A stretch of 64,000 nucleotides of DNA, from positions 1-64,000 of the forward strand of contig NZ_UAVD01000036.1 of NCBI RefSeq assembly GCF_900460065.1. The letters are read 5' to 3'. This stretch comes from Streptomyces griseus (GTDB taxonomy: Bacteria > Actinomycetota > Actinomycetes > Streptomycetales > Streptomycetaceae). The translations under genes and the position numbers were made by a program. A model generated the notes under the pieces. The model did no database searches. It saw nothing but the letters and a program-made list of their open reading frames with translations, and was not told the DNA's origin. Positions 8,264-17,337 of the stretch are shown piece by piece. Numbering within the stretch: position 1 is the first letter of the stretch; each line of letters starts with the position of its first letter.

Positions 8264-11200
8264 TCCGTCTCCACGTCCAGGTCGTAGCCATTGATGCTCG
8301 TGCGGTTGACCGGGTCGCCGGCCGCGTACTCGTAGGGATTGAGGAAGGGGCCGCCGGACACCGGGGCGGAGAACCGGCCGAAGGCGGTGTTCAGCACACG
8401 GGTGTCGAGCACCACGTTGTACAGCGCGCCCTCGTGCTCGGTGCCCACCTGGTACTGGCCGAGCCAGCCGTAGTCGAAGTCGCCCGGCAGGTTGTCCGGC
8501 AGGTGCTGGGGGTCGACCGTCCCGTCCGCCCGGAGCGCCTCGCCGTACAGGCCGTACCGGTACAGGTCGCCCTGCTGCCGGCCGGTGTCGCCGGCGACGA
8601 GGAACAGGTCGCCGCGGACCGTCGGTGCGCTCCACGTCGTGGTCCGGCCGGCCGCCGGGGCCCCGGCGGCGTGCGAGAGGACGACGCCGCCCGGCAGCCC
8701 GATCACCCGGGTCAGCAGCCGTCCGTCCTCGCCGAGGACCAGGTCGGGGGCCGGGTCGTTCATGTCGGTGTGGCCGTAGCCGACGCTCTCGGAGCCCGCG
8801 TCGGTCGTGGCCGTGCGGGTGAGGAAGCGGTCGGCGATGTCCTTGGTGTAGCGGACGTCGGCCGCGCCGGGCCCCGTGACGGCGACGCCGATGTGCCGCT
8901 CGACGGCGTCCTGGCGCTGGGTGAGCCGCGCGCCGCCGGAACGGTATCCGGTGAGGTGCCCGTTGAGGCCGTACGCGGTGTCGGTGACGGGGTCGTCGCC
9001 GGTGGTCGCGAGCAGCCGGTCGGCGTCGTCGTAGCAGTAGCCGGTGACGGTGCTCCCGTCGGCGGTGCGGTCGGTGAGCCGGACGACGTTGCCGTTGGCC
9101 CCGGCGTTGGCGCGGGTGCCGTCCGGGCACTCCCCGGCCGAGGGCGCGGTGAAGTCACGGGTGTAGGTGTGTCCCGTGATCCGGGCCTCGACGAGCCGGC
9201 CGGCCGCGTCGTAGCGGAAGTCGGGGCCGCCGGGCCCGGACTCCCGCCCCGCGAGGGACTCGTCCACCACAGCGCCCGAGCGCGAGCGGGTGACCTCGCT
9301 CGTCCGCTCCGTGCCGTCCGCGAGGACCCAGTTCTTGGCGGTGATCCGCCCGGCCTCGTCGCGGGCCACGGAGAGCCGCATCCCGTTGGCGTAGCGCACG
9401 CTCCGCAGCGAGCCCGCGTCGTCGTGCGCGGTCGAGGCGAGCTGCCTGCCGTTCAGCACGACCGCCAGGACCCGGCCGGCGGCGTCGTACCGCGTCCGCT
9501 CGGTCTGGGTGGCGCCGGACGGCGGCGTCACCCGCTGGAGTTCGGCCCGGCCCGCCCGGTCGTACGCGGTACGGGTGCGGGTGCCCCGGCCGTCGGTGTA
9601 GCTCACGGTACGGCCGAGCAGGTCGACGGTGCTGGTGACGAAGTGGTCGTGCTGGGTCGCGCGCAGCGTCAGCGGGTCGCCGCCGTGGGCGCTGTCGTAG
9701 TCGACGCTCCACGCGGGCAGGCTGGAGTTGCCCGGCATGGACATCCGGCCGATCCGGCCCCGGTCGTCGTAGGCGACGCAGGTCCAGTCGGGCCCGCCGA
9801 AGTTCACCGCGACCGGCAGCCCGCGTGCGCCGTAGACGAACTTCTCGACCCGTGCGGTCCCGTCCGCCGCGGTGGGCAGGGTGATGGAGCGGGGCAGACC
9901 GCGCTGGGCGACCGGGTCGTTCCCGGCGGTGCAGGGGTTGTCGGCGCTCTCCGACGGCCCGTAGTAGCCGTAGGTCTTGCGGGTGCCGTTGGCGAGGATC
10001 TCCGCGACCGGCCGGAAGGCCTCGTCGAACTCGTATCCGGTGGTCAGGGCGAGGCCGTCGGGGTCGGTGACCAGCTCGGCGGGGAGGCCCGTCGCGTCGA
10101 ACCGGGTCAGCGCGACCAGCGGCGGCACCCCGAGGGAGTCGGCTCGCACGGTCGTCAGCCCCTCGGGGCCGAGCGTCGTCGTGGTGGCGGGGACGGCCCC
10201 GCAGCCCTCGGGGACGGGCGAGACGGGCCGCAGGTCCGGGCCGAAGCAGGCGCGCGGTCCCGGGCCGTACTCGCCGACCGGCATGCCGGAGGCGTCGTGG
10301 ACGGTCGTGCTCAGCCGGCCCGCCGGATCCGTCGTCGACTCCGGCTGGTCGGCCGCGGTCCAGGTGTACCGGGTGGTGCGCCGGGTGCCGTCGGTGTCCG
10401 TCGTCGTGCGGCCCGCGGTGTCGTGGGTGACCCTGCGGGCCCAGCCCTGCGGGGTCCGCACCCCCGCGACGCCGACCTCCGTGACGCCCGGGGAGTAGGT
10501 GTAGTCGCGCCGTGGCCGGGCGTCGCCCGTGGTCGCGGTCCCGTCCGGGGCGGGCCCGGTCACCCGGCTCGCCGCGGCCGATCCCGGCCGGTAGTCGATC
10601 CGGTACCGGGCGGCCTCGGTGTCGCGCCCCGCGCCCGCCGCGATCCAGTCCATGACCAGCGGCGGCCGTACGGCGCCGAGCAGACCGCCGGAGGTGTAGC
10701 CGAAGTCGGTCGTCTCGGCACCGGGGTTGACGAGGCGGCTCAACTTCCCGTTGCGATAGTGGAGTTGGGTGGTGCCGGCGCCGGGGACGCGGACCGCGCA
10801 CACGAAGCCGGCGGGTGCGGCGGCGTCCGCGCAGTCGTCATCGCCCGCGTAGAGGAACGTGGTCCCGGCGTCCTCGGCGGCCTCGATGCCCGCTGCCGGT
10901 CCCGCGGCCGCGTCGGCCTCCGCGCGCCCGGCCGCTCCGGCCGGACCCTTGCGCGGCGCGTGCGGCGCGCTCGCGCCGGGGGCCACGGGCGCCGGGACGG
11001 CCGGAGTCGAACCCCGGGCGGCCAAGGCTCCCGGCGCTCCCCCGGCACCCGAAGCACGCGGAACGCCCGAGACGCCGGAGGCGTCCGCCGGGGCGTCGCC
11101 GCCCTGTCCGGCGGCGGCGGGGGTGACGGTCCAGCCCGGCGGAAGCACCTCGGCGTCCGGCCGCAGCCAGGACGCGGGGACGGGCGCGGCGCGCCCCGGC

Positions 11201-12279
11201 CGGGAGACCCACAGCCCGACCTGTCGGCCGTTCACCGGGCGCCGGTGCTGGACTTCGACGGCGTACGAGCGGCCGGACTCCAGTCCGACCGGGCGGCCGT
11301 AGGCCGGGCGGTCGCCCGAGGCGTCGGCGCCCCTCCAGTCGTCGAGGAGCGGCTTGCCGTCGACCAGGATCCTCAGACCCCCGTCGTAGACGCCGCCGAG
11401 CCGGTACGTCCCGTCGGCGGGCACGGCGAGCCGGCCCTTCCACGCGACCCGGAACGCGGCGTCCGGCTTCGTGCCGGGCAGGGGGCTCTCGCCGCCCCAG
11501 CGGAAGTCGACGCGGGCGTCCGCGCGGACGGCTGCGGGCTTCTCGTCCGCGCCGATCCCGGCAGCCGGGTCGCCCGCGTAGTACGCGCCGGTGAGGCCCG
11601 AAGCGGATTCCACGGCTTGGGAGTTGTAGGTGAAGGTCGCGCCCAGGAGGCCGGCGCCGGTGGACGTCCGGGCCGTGTCGACGGAGGCGGTGACGTTGCC
11701 GGTGGCCAGGTTCACCGTGACCGGGCCGAGCCCGTCGGTGGGGGCCGGGCCGCCCTCCGGCCGGGCCCCGAGCCGCTGGTTCACGGTGAAGCCGCGGGCG
11801 GCGGAGTCCTCGCCGACCCGGCCGGAGGAGTCCTTGGTCCGCACGGTCCAGGTGTACCGGCCGCCGTCCCTCAGGACGCCTGCAGGAACCTGCCAGCGCG
11901 GCGAGGAGACCCAGCCCGAGGAGGTGACCTGCCCGGTGCGCGGGGTGTCGCCGGTCGCCACCACGAACTCGTAACGGGCCCTCCCCGTACGGCGGTCGGC
12001 GACCAGCTCCGGCCGGACGCCGCTCAGCACCGCCCCGTCGGCCGGCCGGCTCGCCACCGCCCGTACGGCGTCCTTGACCGGGGTCGCCGTGCCGAACGCG
12101 GCGGCGGGCCAGGCCGGCCGGTCACCGGTCGCGTCCGGGGCGGGCAGCAGCGGCACGCGGGTCGCGTCGCCCCTCGCCGCGGTCCCGGCCGAGGCCGGGA
12201 ACCCCGCGCCGAGCAGCGTGAACGACAGTGCCGTCGCCCCGGCCGCCGCCAGCGCTCTGATTCTCCTGGTGTGAGCCAT
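8260..12279 (-). CDS. Secreted RHS/YD-repeat protein with PA14 domain (1339 aa)
   Basis: A Sec signal peptide (basic start, hydrophobic stretch, cleavage near ASAGTA) is followed by a beta-sandwich-like region, a PA14-like domain (about 230-375, LTGAYY to GLWVSRPG), a low-complexity Ala/Gly/Pro linker (about 390-470) and then many YD repeats (for example YRIDYRPGSA, TRYDAAGRV, FRYDAAGRL). The chain stops shortly after a degenerate RHS core end (FLNPYEYAAGDPVN); no toxin domain follows. RHS proteins form cocoon-like shells at the cell surface. The last codons overlap the TauD start (ATGA), so this gene heads the oxygenase operon. GGAG lies 12 nt before the ATG. Its role in the cluster is unknown. 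Confidence 0.88.
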   Translation of the reverse strand: MAHTRRIRALAAAGATALSFTLLGAGFPASAGTAARGDATRVPLLPAPDATGDRPAWPAAAFGTATPVKDAVRAVASRPADGAVLSGVRPELVADRRTGRARYEFVVATGDTPRTGQVTSSGWVSSPRWQVPAGVLRDGGRYTWTVRTKDSSGRVGEDSAARGFTVNQRLGARPEGGPAPTDGLGPVTVNLATGNVTASVDTARTSTGAGLLGATFTYNSQAVESASGLTGAYYAGDPAAGIGADEKPAAVRADARVDFRWGGESPLPGTKPDAAFRVAWKGRLAVPADGTYRLGGVYDGGLRILVDGKPLLDDWRGADASGDRPAYGRPVGLESGRSYAVEVQHRRPVNGRQVGLWVSRPGRAAPVPASWLRPDAEVLPPGWTVTPAAAGQGGDAPADASGVSGVPRASGAGGAPGALAARGSTPAVPAPVAPGASAPHAPRKGPAGAAGRAEADAAAGPAAGIEAAEDAGTTFLYAGDDDCADAAAPAGFVCAVRVPGAGTTQLHYRNGKLSRLVNPGAETTDFGYTSGGLLGAVRPPLVMDWIAAGAGRDTEAARYRIDYRPGSAAASRVTGPAPDGTATTGDARPRRDYTYSPGVTEVGVAGVRTPQGWARRVTHDTAGRTTTDTDGTRRTTRYTWTAADQPESTTDPAGRLSTTVHDASGMPVGEYGPGPRACFGPDLRPVSPVPEGCGAVPATTTTLGPEGLTTVRADSLGVPPLVALTRFDATGLPAELVTDPDGLALTTGYEFDEAFRPVAEILANGTRKTYGYYGPSESADNPCTAGNDPVAQRGLPRSITLPTAADGTARVEKFVYGARGLPVAVNFGGPDWTCVAYDDRGRIGRMSMPGNSSLPAWSVDYDSAHGGDPLTLRATQHDHFVTSTVDLLGRTVSYTDGRGTRTRTAYDRAGRAELQRVTPPSGATQTERTRYDAAGRVLAVVLNGRQLASTAHDDAGSLRSVRYANGMRLSVARDEAGRITAKNWVLADGTERTSEVTRSRSGAVVDESLAGRESGPGGPDFRYDAAGRLVEARITGHTYTRDFTAPSAGECPDGTRANAGANGNVVRLTDRTADGSTVTGYCYDDADRLLATTGDDPVTDTAYGLNGHLTGYRSGGARLTQRQDAVERHIGVAVTGPGAADVRYTKDIADRFLTRTATTDAGSESVGYGHTDMNDPAPDLVLGEDGRLLTRVIGLPGGVVLSHAAGAPAAGRTTTWSAPTVRGDLFLVAGDTGRQQGDLYRYGLYGEALRADGTVDPQHLPDNLPGDFDYGWLGQYQVGTEHEGALYNVVLDTRVLNTAFGRFSAPVSGGPFLNPYEYAAGDPVNRTSINGYDLDVETE

Positions 12280-12444
12280 GCCCAGTCACCGCTCCAAAGG
12301 AAAGGGGGAAAGCACCGCCCAGCGGCGCTGAAGTTCCTACCCGCCCGATGCTTCCAGCGGCTCGATCCCGGCCGTAGTCCGCAGAAATAATTTGCATACG
12401 GTTCCGGTGGCTGAACGGGGCGAACTCGAACTACGGTACCGATC

Positions 12445-13095
12445 GTGACCATTCGCATACTCCTCGCCGACGACCAGGAATCCGTGCGCGTCGGATTCCG
12501 CCTCATCCTGGATTCCCAGCCCGACATGGAGGTGGTCGGCGAGGCGTCCGACGGTCTTCAGGCCGTGGAACTCGCCGCGAAACTGAACCCGGACGTCGTG
12601 CTCGCCGACATCCGCATGCCGCGCCTGGACGGTCTGGAGGTCACCCGGCGGCTCGCCGGGCCCGATGCCGAGAACCCGATGCGGGTGGTGGTGGTGACGA
12701 CCTTCGGGCTCGACGAGTACGTCCACACCGCGCTGGGCAACGGTGCCTGCGGCTTCCTGCTGAAGCGGTCGGGCCCGACGCTGCTGGTGGAGGCGGTGCG
12801 GGCCGCGATGGCGGGCGACACGCTGATCAGCCCCTCGCTCACCGTCAGCCTGCTGCGGCACCACCGCGACGCCGGCCGGCCCAGGGCGGCGGAGCCGCTG
12901 GACGCGTTGACGGGCCGGGAGACGGAGATCGCCCGGCTGGTCGCCAAGGGGATGACCAACGCGGAGATCGGGGCCGAACTCTTCATCTCGGCCGGTACGG
13001 CCAAGACCCATGTCGCCAACGTCCAGCGCAAACTGGACGTCCGCAACCGGGTCGGCATCGCCGCCTGGATCTGGGGCAACGGCCTGGAGGGGTAG
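12445..13095 (+). CDS. NarL/FixJ-family response regulator (216 aa), no adjacent kinase
   Basis: The receiver domain has the acidic pair (ADDQ), the phospho-acceptor Asp55 in LADIRMP, a conserved Thr (VVTTFG) and Lys (LLKR). The C-terminal LuxR helix-turn-helix (about 150-210) contains LTGRETEIARLVAKGMTNAEI. All phosphorylation residues are present, so it is probably a true two-component regulator, but no histidine kinase is nearby. It is transcribed away from the RHS-TauD-P450 operon across a 165-bp spacer that is AT-richer than its surroundings and is the likely control region. It starts with GTG. It probably regulates the neighbouring biosynthetic genes. Confidence 0.93.
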   Translation: MTIRILLADDQESVRVGFRLILDSQPDMEVVGEASDGLQAVELAAKLNPDVVLADIRMPRLDGLEVTRRLAGPDAENPMRVVVVTTFGLDEYVHTALGNGACGFLLKRSGPTLLVEAVRAAMAGDTLISPSLTVSLLRHHRDAGRPRAAEPLDALTGRETEIARLVAKGMTNAEIGAELFISAGTAKTHVANVQRKLDVRNRVGIAAWIWGNGLEG

Positions 13096-13180
13096 CGCCG
13101 TTCGTGCGGCGGCCGACGGCGCCCCCGCGCGAGGTGCGCGCACCGGGCGCGCCCGGCCGGCGTGATCCGGGCGGGAGTCC

Positions 13181-13225
13181 CTGGGCCGGGTGGCCCTGGG
13201 CCGGGTGGCCCTGGGCCCGGGGGTC
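13181..13225. repeat. 15-bp direct repeat, 3 copies
   Basis: Two exact copies of ctgggccgggtggcc (13181-13195 and 13196-13210) are followed by a diverged third (13211-13225). The array lies in the spacer between two convergent genes. No function is evident. Confidence 0.7.
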
Positions 13226-13269
13226 CTGTGGCCGCCTGCGGGGCGGCCCGGCCCCGGACCGCCCGGAGC

Positions 13270-13289
13270 CGGCTCCGGATCCGGAGCCG
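13270..13289. terminator. 20-bp perfect palindrome between convergent genes
   Basis: CGGCTCCGGA followed directly by its complement TCCGGAGCCG, a few bases past the stop of the LysR-like gene and downstream of the response regulator gene. It is probably a bidirectional terminator. Confidence 0.5.
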
Positions 13290-13295
13290 CTCGCA

Positions 13296-13553
13296 TCACA
13301 CCGGCGCGCAGACCCCTTTCATACTGTCGATCAGAGCGAGCACGGCGCGGGCGGACGGCAGGATCATGCGCCCCTCCCGGGTGAGCCGCGCCCCGGTGGA
13401 GTCGCGGGTGAAGAGTTTGGCGCCCATCATCTGTTCCAGACACTTGATCTGATAGCTGATAGCCGGCTGCGAATATCCGAGTGCCTTCGCCGCCTGATCC
13501 ATACGCCCGATCTCGGCCACGAACACGAATGCCCGGAACTCACGCTCATGCAT
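13296..13553 (-). CDS. LysR-type DNA-binding domain alone (85 aa)
   Basis: The protein is a complete LysR winged helix-turn-helix (MDQAAKALGYSQPAISYQIKCLE, shown here by its core AAKALGYSQPAISYQ) and ends right after the wing and linker helix. The effector-binding half of a normal roughly 300-residue LysR protein is absent. The stop at 13296-13298 is followed by a palindrome, not by decayed LysR sequence, so it may be a functional short regulator. A purine-rich ribosome site (GGGGGAAGAG) precedes the ATG. It could bind LysR boxes constitutively or form mixed dimers. Truncation of an older gene cannot be excluded. Confidence 0.75.
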   Translation of the reverse strand: MHEREFRAFVFVAEIGRMDQAAKALGYSQPAISYQIKCLEQMMGAKLFTRDSTGARLTREGRMILPSARAVLALIDSMKGVCAPV

Positions 13554-13717
13554 CTCTTCCCCCTGTCACTCGATGGAGCACAAGCGATTGCCAGCGAGTC
13601 CGGTGTTCGACCGCCGAAACCACTGGAATTGCTGTCCACTTTCGGCCCACCGGGGGACGAGGGCAATGGAGGGTGCAGGAAGCTGCACGGGCAAAGTCGG
13701 ACCGGACCCGGCGCAGA

Positions 13718-13756
13718 CCGAAGGCGCCCTCCCGGGGGATCGGAGGACGCCTTCGG
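13718..13756 (-). terminator. Terminator of the FtsX/ATPase operon
   Basis: Perfect 9-bp arms ccgaaggcg (13718-13726) and cgccttcgg (13748-13756), with a further cctcc/ggagg pairing inside. It starts 18 nt beyond the permease stop on the minus strand. Confidence 0.7.
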
Positions 13757-13773
13757 AGCAGGGGTGCGTCCGG

Positions 13774-16314
13774 TCAGCCGTGGCTGATGGCCGCCAGGAC
13801 GTTCAGCCGTGCGCCGCGCCGGGCCGGGGCGATCGAGGCGATCACCCCGACCACCGCCGCGCCCACCACGTAGGCCAGCATCTGGCCCCAGGGGAGCGAC
13901 AGTTGGCTGACGCCCTGGTCCTCCATCCCGCGGGCCACCGCGAGGCCGAGCGCCCCGCCCACGACGACGCCGAGCACCGCGCCGAAGAGGGAGATCACCA
14001 CCGACTCGGTCATGATCATGCGCATGGTCTGGCCGCGGCTGAGGCCGATCGCCCGCAGCGTGCCCATCTCCCGGGTCCGCTCCAGGACCGACAGGGCCAG
14101 CGTGTTCACGATGCCGAGGACCGCGATGAGCATGGCCACCCCCAGCAGCGCCTGCACGATGGTGAGCATCATGGCGAACCCGCCGCTGAACATCTCGATC
14201 ACATCGGCGCGGGTCTGCACGGTGACTTCGGGACTGCCCTTGAGCCGGGTCTCGATCTGCGACCGGACCTGGCTCTCGTCCGCCCCGCCCGCCAGCTGGA
14301 AGTAGGCCTGCGAGGGCTGCTTGGAGCGGAAGCCCGCCTCGGCGTCCGCCCAGGGCACGACCATGCCGTTGGACAGGGTCGAGTCCGCGAAGACCCCGGC
14401 CACCCGGTAGGTGTGGGAGTCACCGCGCTGGAGCTGGACCTCGATCCGGTCGCCGACCTTCGCGTCCCTGCTCTCGGCCGTGCTCTCGTTGACGATCACG
14501 GCCCCGGCGGGCAGGGTGTCGATGTTCCCGTCCACCCGCTTCAGACCGAGCACCTCGCGGGCCTTCGCCCAGTCCTGCCAGGAGGCGACCGCCTGGTTCT
14601 CCTTGCCGATCTTCGCCGTGTCCATGGTGGCGGCGGCGACGTTCCGGACCCCGGGCACCTCGGCGATCTCTGCCAGGGCCGCCGGAGCGATCGAGGCGGA
14701 GGACGCCGAACCCGCTTCGCCCATCGCCACCAGCTCCGCCTTGAGGTCCCGCTTGATGTCGCCGGCGACGCTGTTCTCGGCCGAGACGGCCACGGTGCTG
14801 ATGGCCGTGACCAGCGCCACGCCGATCATCATCGCCGAGGCGGTGATGGCCGTACGGCGCGGGTTGCGGGCCGAGTTGGCGCGGCCGAGCGACCCCGGGG
14901 TCGAGCGGGCGAACACCGCGCCGAGCACCTGGACCGACGGCTTGCTGAACAGCGGGGTGAGCAGGGAGACGCCGACGAAGGCCAGCAGCACGCCGGGGAT
15001 GATCAGCGAGGCTCCGCCGGACCCGAAGAGTCCCGCGGCCAGGAGCAGCGCCCCGAGGCCGAGCATGATCCCGCCGGTCCAGGTCTGTCCCCGGTGCCTG
15101 CCCTGCGGTGCGGCGGCGGCGCGGATCACCGCGATGGGGGCGACCTTGGAGGCCCGTACGGCGGGGAAGAGGGCGGACAGCATCGTCACGAGGATGCCCA
15201 CGGCGAACGAGGTGACCACCGCCTCGACGGGCACGCCGAGCCCGGCGACCTGGAGCCCGTCGGTGGACGAGGCCATCATGTCGGCGCCCAGGGCCCCGAT
15301 GCCGACCCCGGCGGCCAGTCCCAGGACCGACGAGACGAGGCCGACCACGAACGACTCCACGAGCACGGAGTTGATCATCTGCTTGCGGCTGGCGCCCAGG
15401 GCCCGCAGCAGGGCCAGTTCGCGCATCCGCTGGGCGATGATGATCGAGAAGGTGTTGACGATCAGGAAGACGCCGACGAACACCGCGACGCCGGCGAAGC
15501 CGAGGAGCAGCATGCCCATCATGTCCAGCATGCCGCGGGACTTGTCGGAGGCCTTCTTGGCCAGCTCCTTGCCGGTGAGCACGTCGTAGCCGCCGCCGAG
15601 CTGCTTGCCGAGCGCCGCCCGCACGGTGCCGGCGGCGGCGCCGTCCGCGAGCGTGACCTCGATGCCGGAGAAGCGGTCGGCCCGGCCCAGCATGAGCCGC
15701 TGCGCGACCGGGTCGGTGAAGGCCACCGTCTGCTCGCCGCCGATGGAGTCCCGGTCTCCGGAGTAGCCGAAGACTCCGGCCACCACGAACGTCTGCCGGG
15801 GCTCGTTCGTCAGCACGCCGACCCGGTCGCCGACCTCGATCCCGGCCTTCTCGGCGAGGCCGGCGTTGACGGCCACCTCGTCGGCCGCGCGCGGTCCGTG
15901 GCCCGAGCGGAGCTTGATCAGCCCGCTCTCGCCCCGCCAGCTCTCGCCGTAGCGGGGGCCGCCCGTGCCGGGCACCACCTTGCCGTCCTTCCCGATGACC
16001 CGCGCGCCCTCGGTGAGCACCAGCCCGCGCGCCTCGGCGACGCCGTCGACCCGGGAGGCCCGCTCGACCGCGGCGGCGTCCACCGGGGGGACCACCGCCG
16101 TCTCACCCTCGGCCTCCACCGCGGGCTTCAGCGCGGCGTGCAGGTCGATATCGGCGTAGGCCCCGGTGAACTGGGCGTCGATGGAGCGGTTCAGGGTGTC
16201 CTTGATGACCATGGAACCGGACACGAACATGACAGCCAGGACGACCGCGAGGCCCGACAGGACCAGCCGCAGCTTCCGGGACAGCAGGCTCTTGAGAGTG
16301 AAGGTCAGCATCAC
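13774..16314 (-). CDS. FtsX/MacB-type ABC transporter permease (846 aa)
   Basis: Membrane subunit with an N-terminal helix (about 17-37), a large extracytoplasmic domain, a first three-helix FtsX core (about 265-395), two central helices, a second extracytoplasmic domain and a second FtsX core (about 715-835). This duplicated layout is typical of actinobacterial permeases that export peptides and lipids. The start overlaps the stop of the ATPase gene: GTG at 16314, with ATG immediately after, so either could be used. With the ATPase it probably exports the NRPS product or confers self-resistance, which is inference from location. Confidence 0.93.
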   Translation of the reverse strand: MMLTFTLKSLLSRKLRLVLSGLAVVLAVMFVSGSMVIKDTLNRSIDAQFTGAYADIDLHAALKPAVEAEGETAVVPPVDAAAVERASRVDGVAEARGLVLTEGARVIGKDGKVVPGTGGPRYGESWRGESGLIKLRSGHGPRAADEVAVNAGLAEKAGIEVGDRVGVLTNEPRQTFVVAGVFGYSGDRDSIGGEQTVAFTDPVAQRLMLGRADRFSGIEVTLADGAAAGTVRAALGKQLGGGYDVLTGKELAKKASDKSRGMLDMMGMLLLGFAGVAVFVGVFLIVNTFSIIIAQRMRELALLRALGASRKQMINSVLVESFVVGLVSSVLGLAAGVGIGALGADMMASSTDGLQVAGLGVPVEAVVTSFAVGILVTMLSALFPAVRASKVAPIAVIRAAAAPQGRHRGQTWTGGIMLGLGALLLAAGLFGSGGASLIIPGVLLAFVGVSLLTPLFSKPSVQVLGAVFARSTPGSLGRANSARNPRRTAITASAMMIGVALVTAISTVAVSAENSVAGDIKRDLKAELVAMGEAGSASSASIAPAALAEIAEVPGVRNVAAATMDTAKIGKENQAVASWQDWAKAREVLGLKRVDGNIDTLPAGAVIVNESTAESRDAKVGDRIEVQLQRGDSHTYRVAGVFADSTLSNGMVVPWADAEAGFRSKQPSQAYFQLAGGADESQVRSQIETRLKGSPEVTVQTRADVIEMFSGGFAMMLTIVQALLGVAMLIAVLGIVNTLALSVLERTREMGTLRAIGLSRGQTMRMIMTESVVISLFGAVLGVVVGGALGLAVARGMEDQGVSQLSLPWGQMLAYVVGAAVVGVIASIAPARRGARLNVLAAISHG

Positions 16315-17081
16315 GCGGCCCCGGTCCTGCCGTCGAGCGAGCGCATCGTGTCGATGACCGCGTCCGCGGTCGGCTCGCTCAGCTCGGTCACGATCCGGCC
16401 GTCGGCCAGGAAGACGACCCGGTCCGCGTACGACGCAGCGCGCGGGTCGTGCGTCACCATGACCACCGTCTGGCCGAGCGAACGCACCGAGTCCCGGAGG
16501 AATTCGAGCACCTCGGTGCCGGACACGGAGTCCAGGTTGCCGGTCGGCTCGTCGGCGAAGATGACCTCGGGCTGGGAGACCAGGGCCCGGGCGCAGGCCA
16601 CGCGCTGCTGCTGTCCGCCGGAGAGCTCGGTGGGGCGGTGCCCCAGCCGCTCGGCGAGGCCCACCGTGCCGACCACCCGGTCGAACCAGTCCTTGGACGG
16701 CTTGCGCCCCGCGATCGACAGCGGCAGCAGGATGTTCTCCTGAGCCGTCAGCGTCGGGAGCAGGTTGAACTGCTGGAAGATGAAGCCGATCCGGGTGCGG
16801 CGCAGCAGCGTCAGCTCCTTGTCGGACATGTCGCTGACCCGGGCGTCGCCGATGAAGACCTCGCCCTCCGTCAGCGTGTCCAGACCCGCCATCGTGTGCA
16901 TGAGCGTGGACTTGCCCGAACCGGAGGGGCCCATGATGGCGGTGAACTCACCGGCCGCGAACTCGACGTCCACCGAGCGCAGTGCGGCGACCTGTGCCTC
17001 TCCCTTGCCGTACAGCTTCGTGACACCGACAGCTCGCGCCACGGTCTGACGCCTGGTCATCGTCGGAATGGTCACGGTCAT
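16311..17081 (-). CDS. MacB/LolD-type ABC transporter ATPase (256 aa)
   Basis: Cytoplasmic ATPase of the MacB/LolD group. Walker A is GPSGSGKST, the Q-loop is FIFQQFN, the signature is LSGGQQQRVACARAL, Walker B is VIFADEPTGNLDS, and the switch His is in VMVTHD. GGGGAG lies 8 nt before the ATG. The gene leads the two-gene exporter operon and overlaps the permease start. A 256-bp spacer separates it from the divergent P450 gene at 17338. Confidence 0.95.
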   Translation of the reverse strand: MTVTIPTMTRRQTVARAVGVTKLYGKGEAQVAALRSVDVEFAAGEFTAIMGPSGSGKSTLMHTMAGLDTLTEGEVFIGDARVSDMSDKELTLLRRTRIGFIFQQFNLLPTLTAQENILLPLSIAGRKPSKDWFDRVVGTVGLAERLGHRPTELSGGQQQRVACARALVSQPEVIFADEPTGNLDSVSGTEVLEFLRDSVRSLGQTVVMVTHDPRAASYADRVVFLADGRIVTELSEPTADAVIDTMRSLDGRTGAA

Positions 17082-17337
17082 GACTCACACTCCCCACACG
17101 GGTTGATTCGGACAGTCCATGACCGGAGCACTGTGCACCGTGTCCGGCGGTTGCCAAGGAGCCTAGGAGTCGCCTGGATACGGCCACATCTCCCGAACGG
17201 CATAGATGATCCCGGCCGCGATGCGGCGATCCGAGCACAGATCGAACTCTTGAAACCAGGCATGTGCCGAACGGCAGAGGCCGCCTAACGTGCCGACCGG
17301 ATGAAGCGCTCCCGGCGTCACGGCACGGAGGACGGGC

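Noticed and set aside
8260..8700. Polymorphic RHS toxin at the C-terminus
   Set aside because: The protein ends within about 20 residues of the core motif, so there is no room for a toxin domain, and no immunity gene follows.
8434..12390. 1318-codon plus-strand frame opposite the RHS gene
   Set aside because: It has no domains or ribosome site and mirrors the third-position GC bias of the RHS gene.
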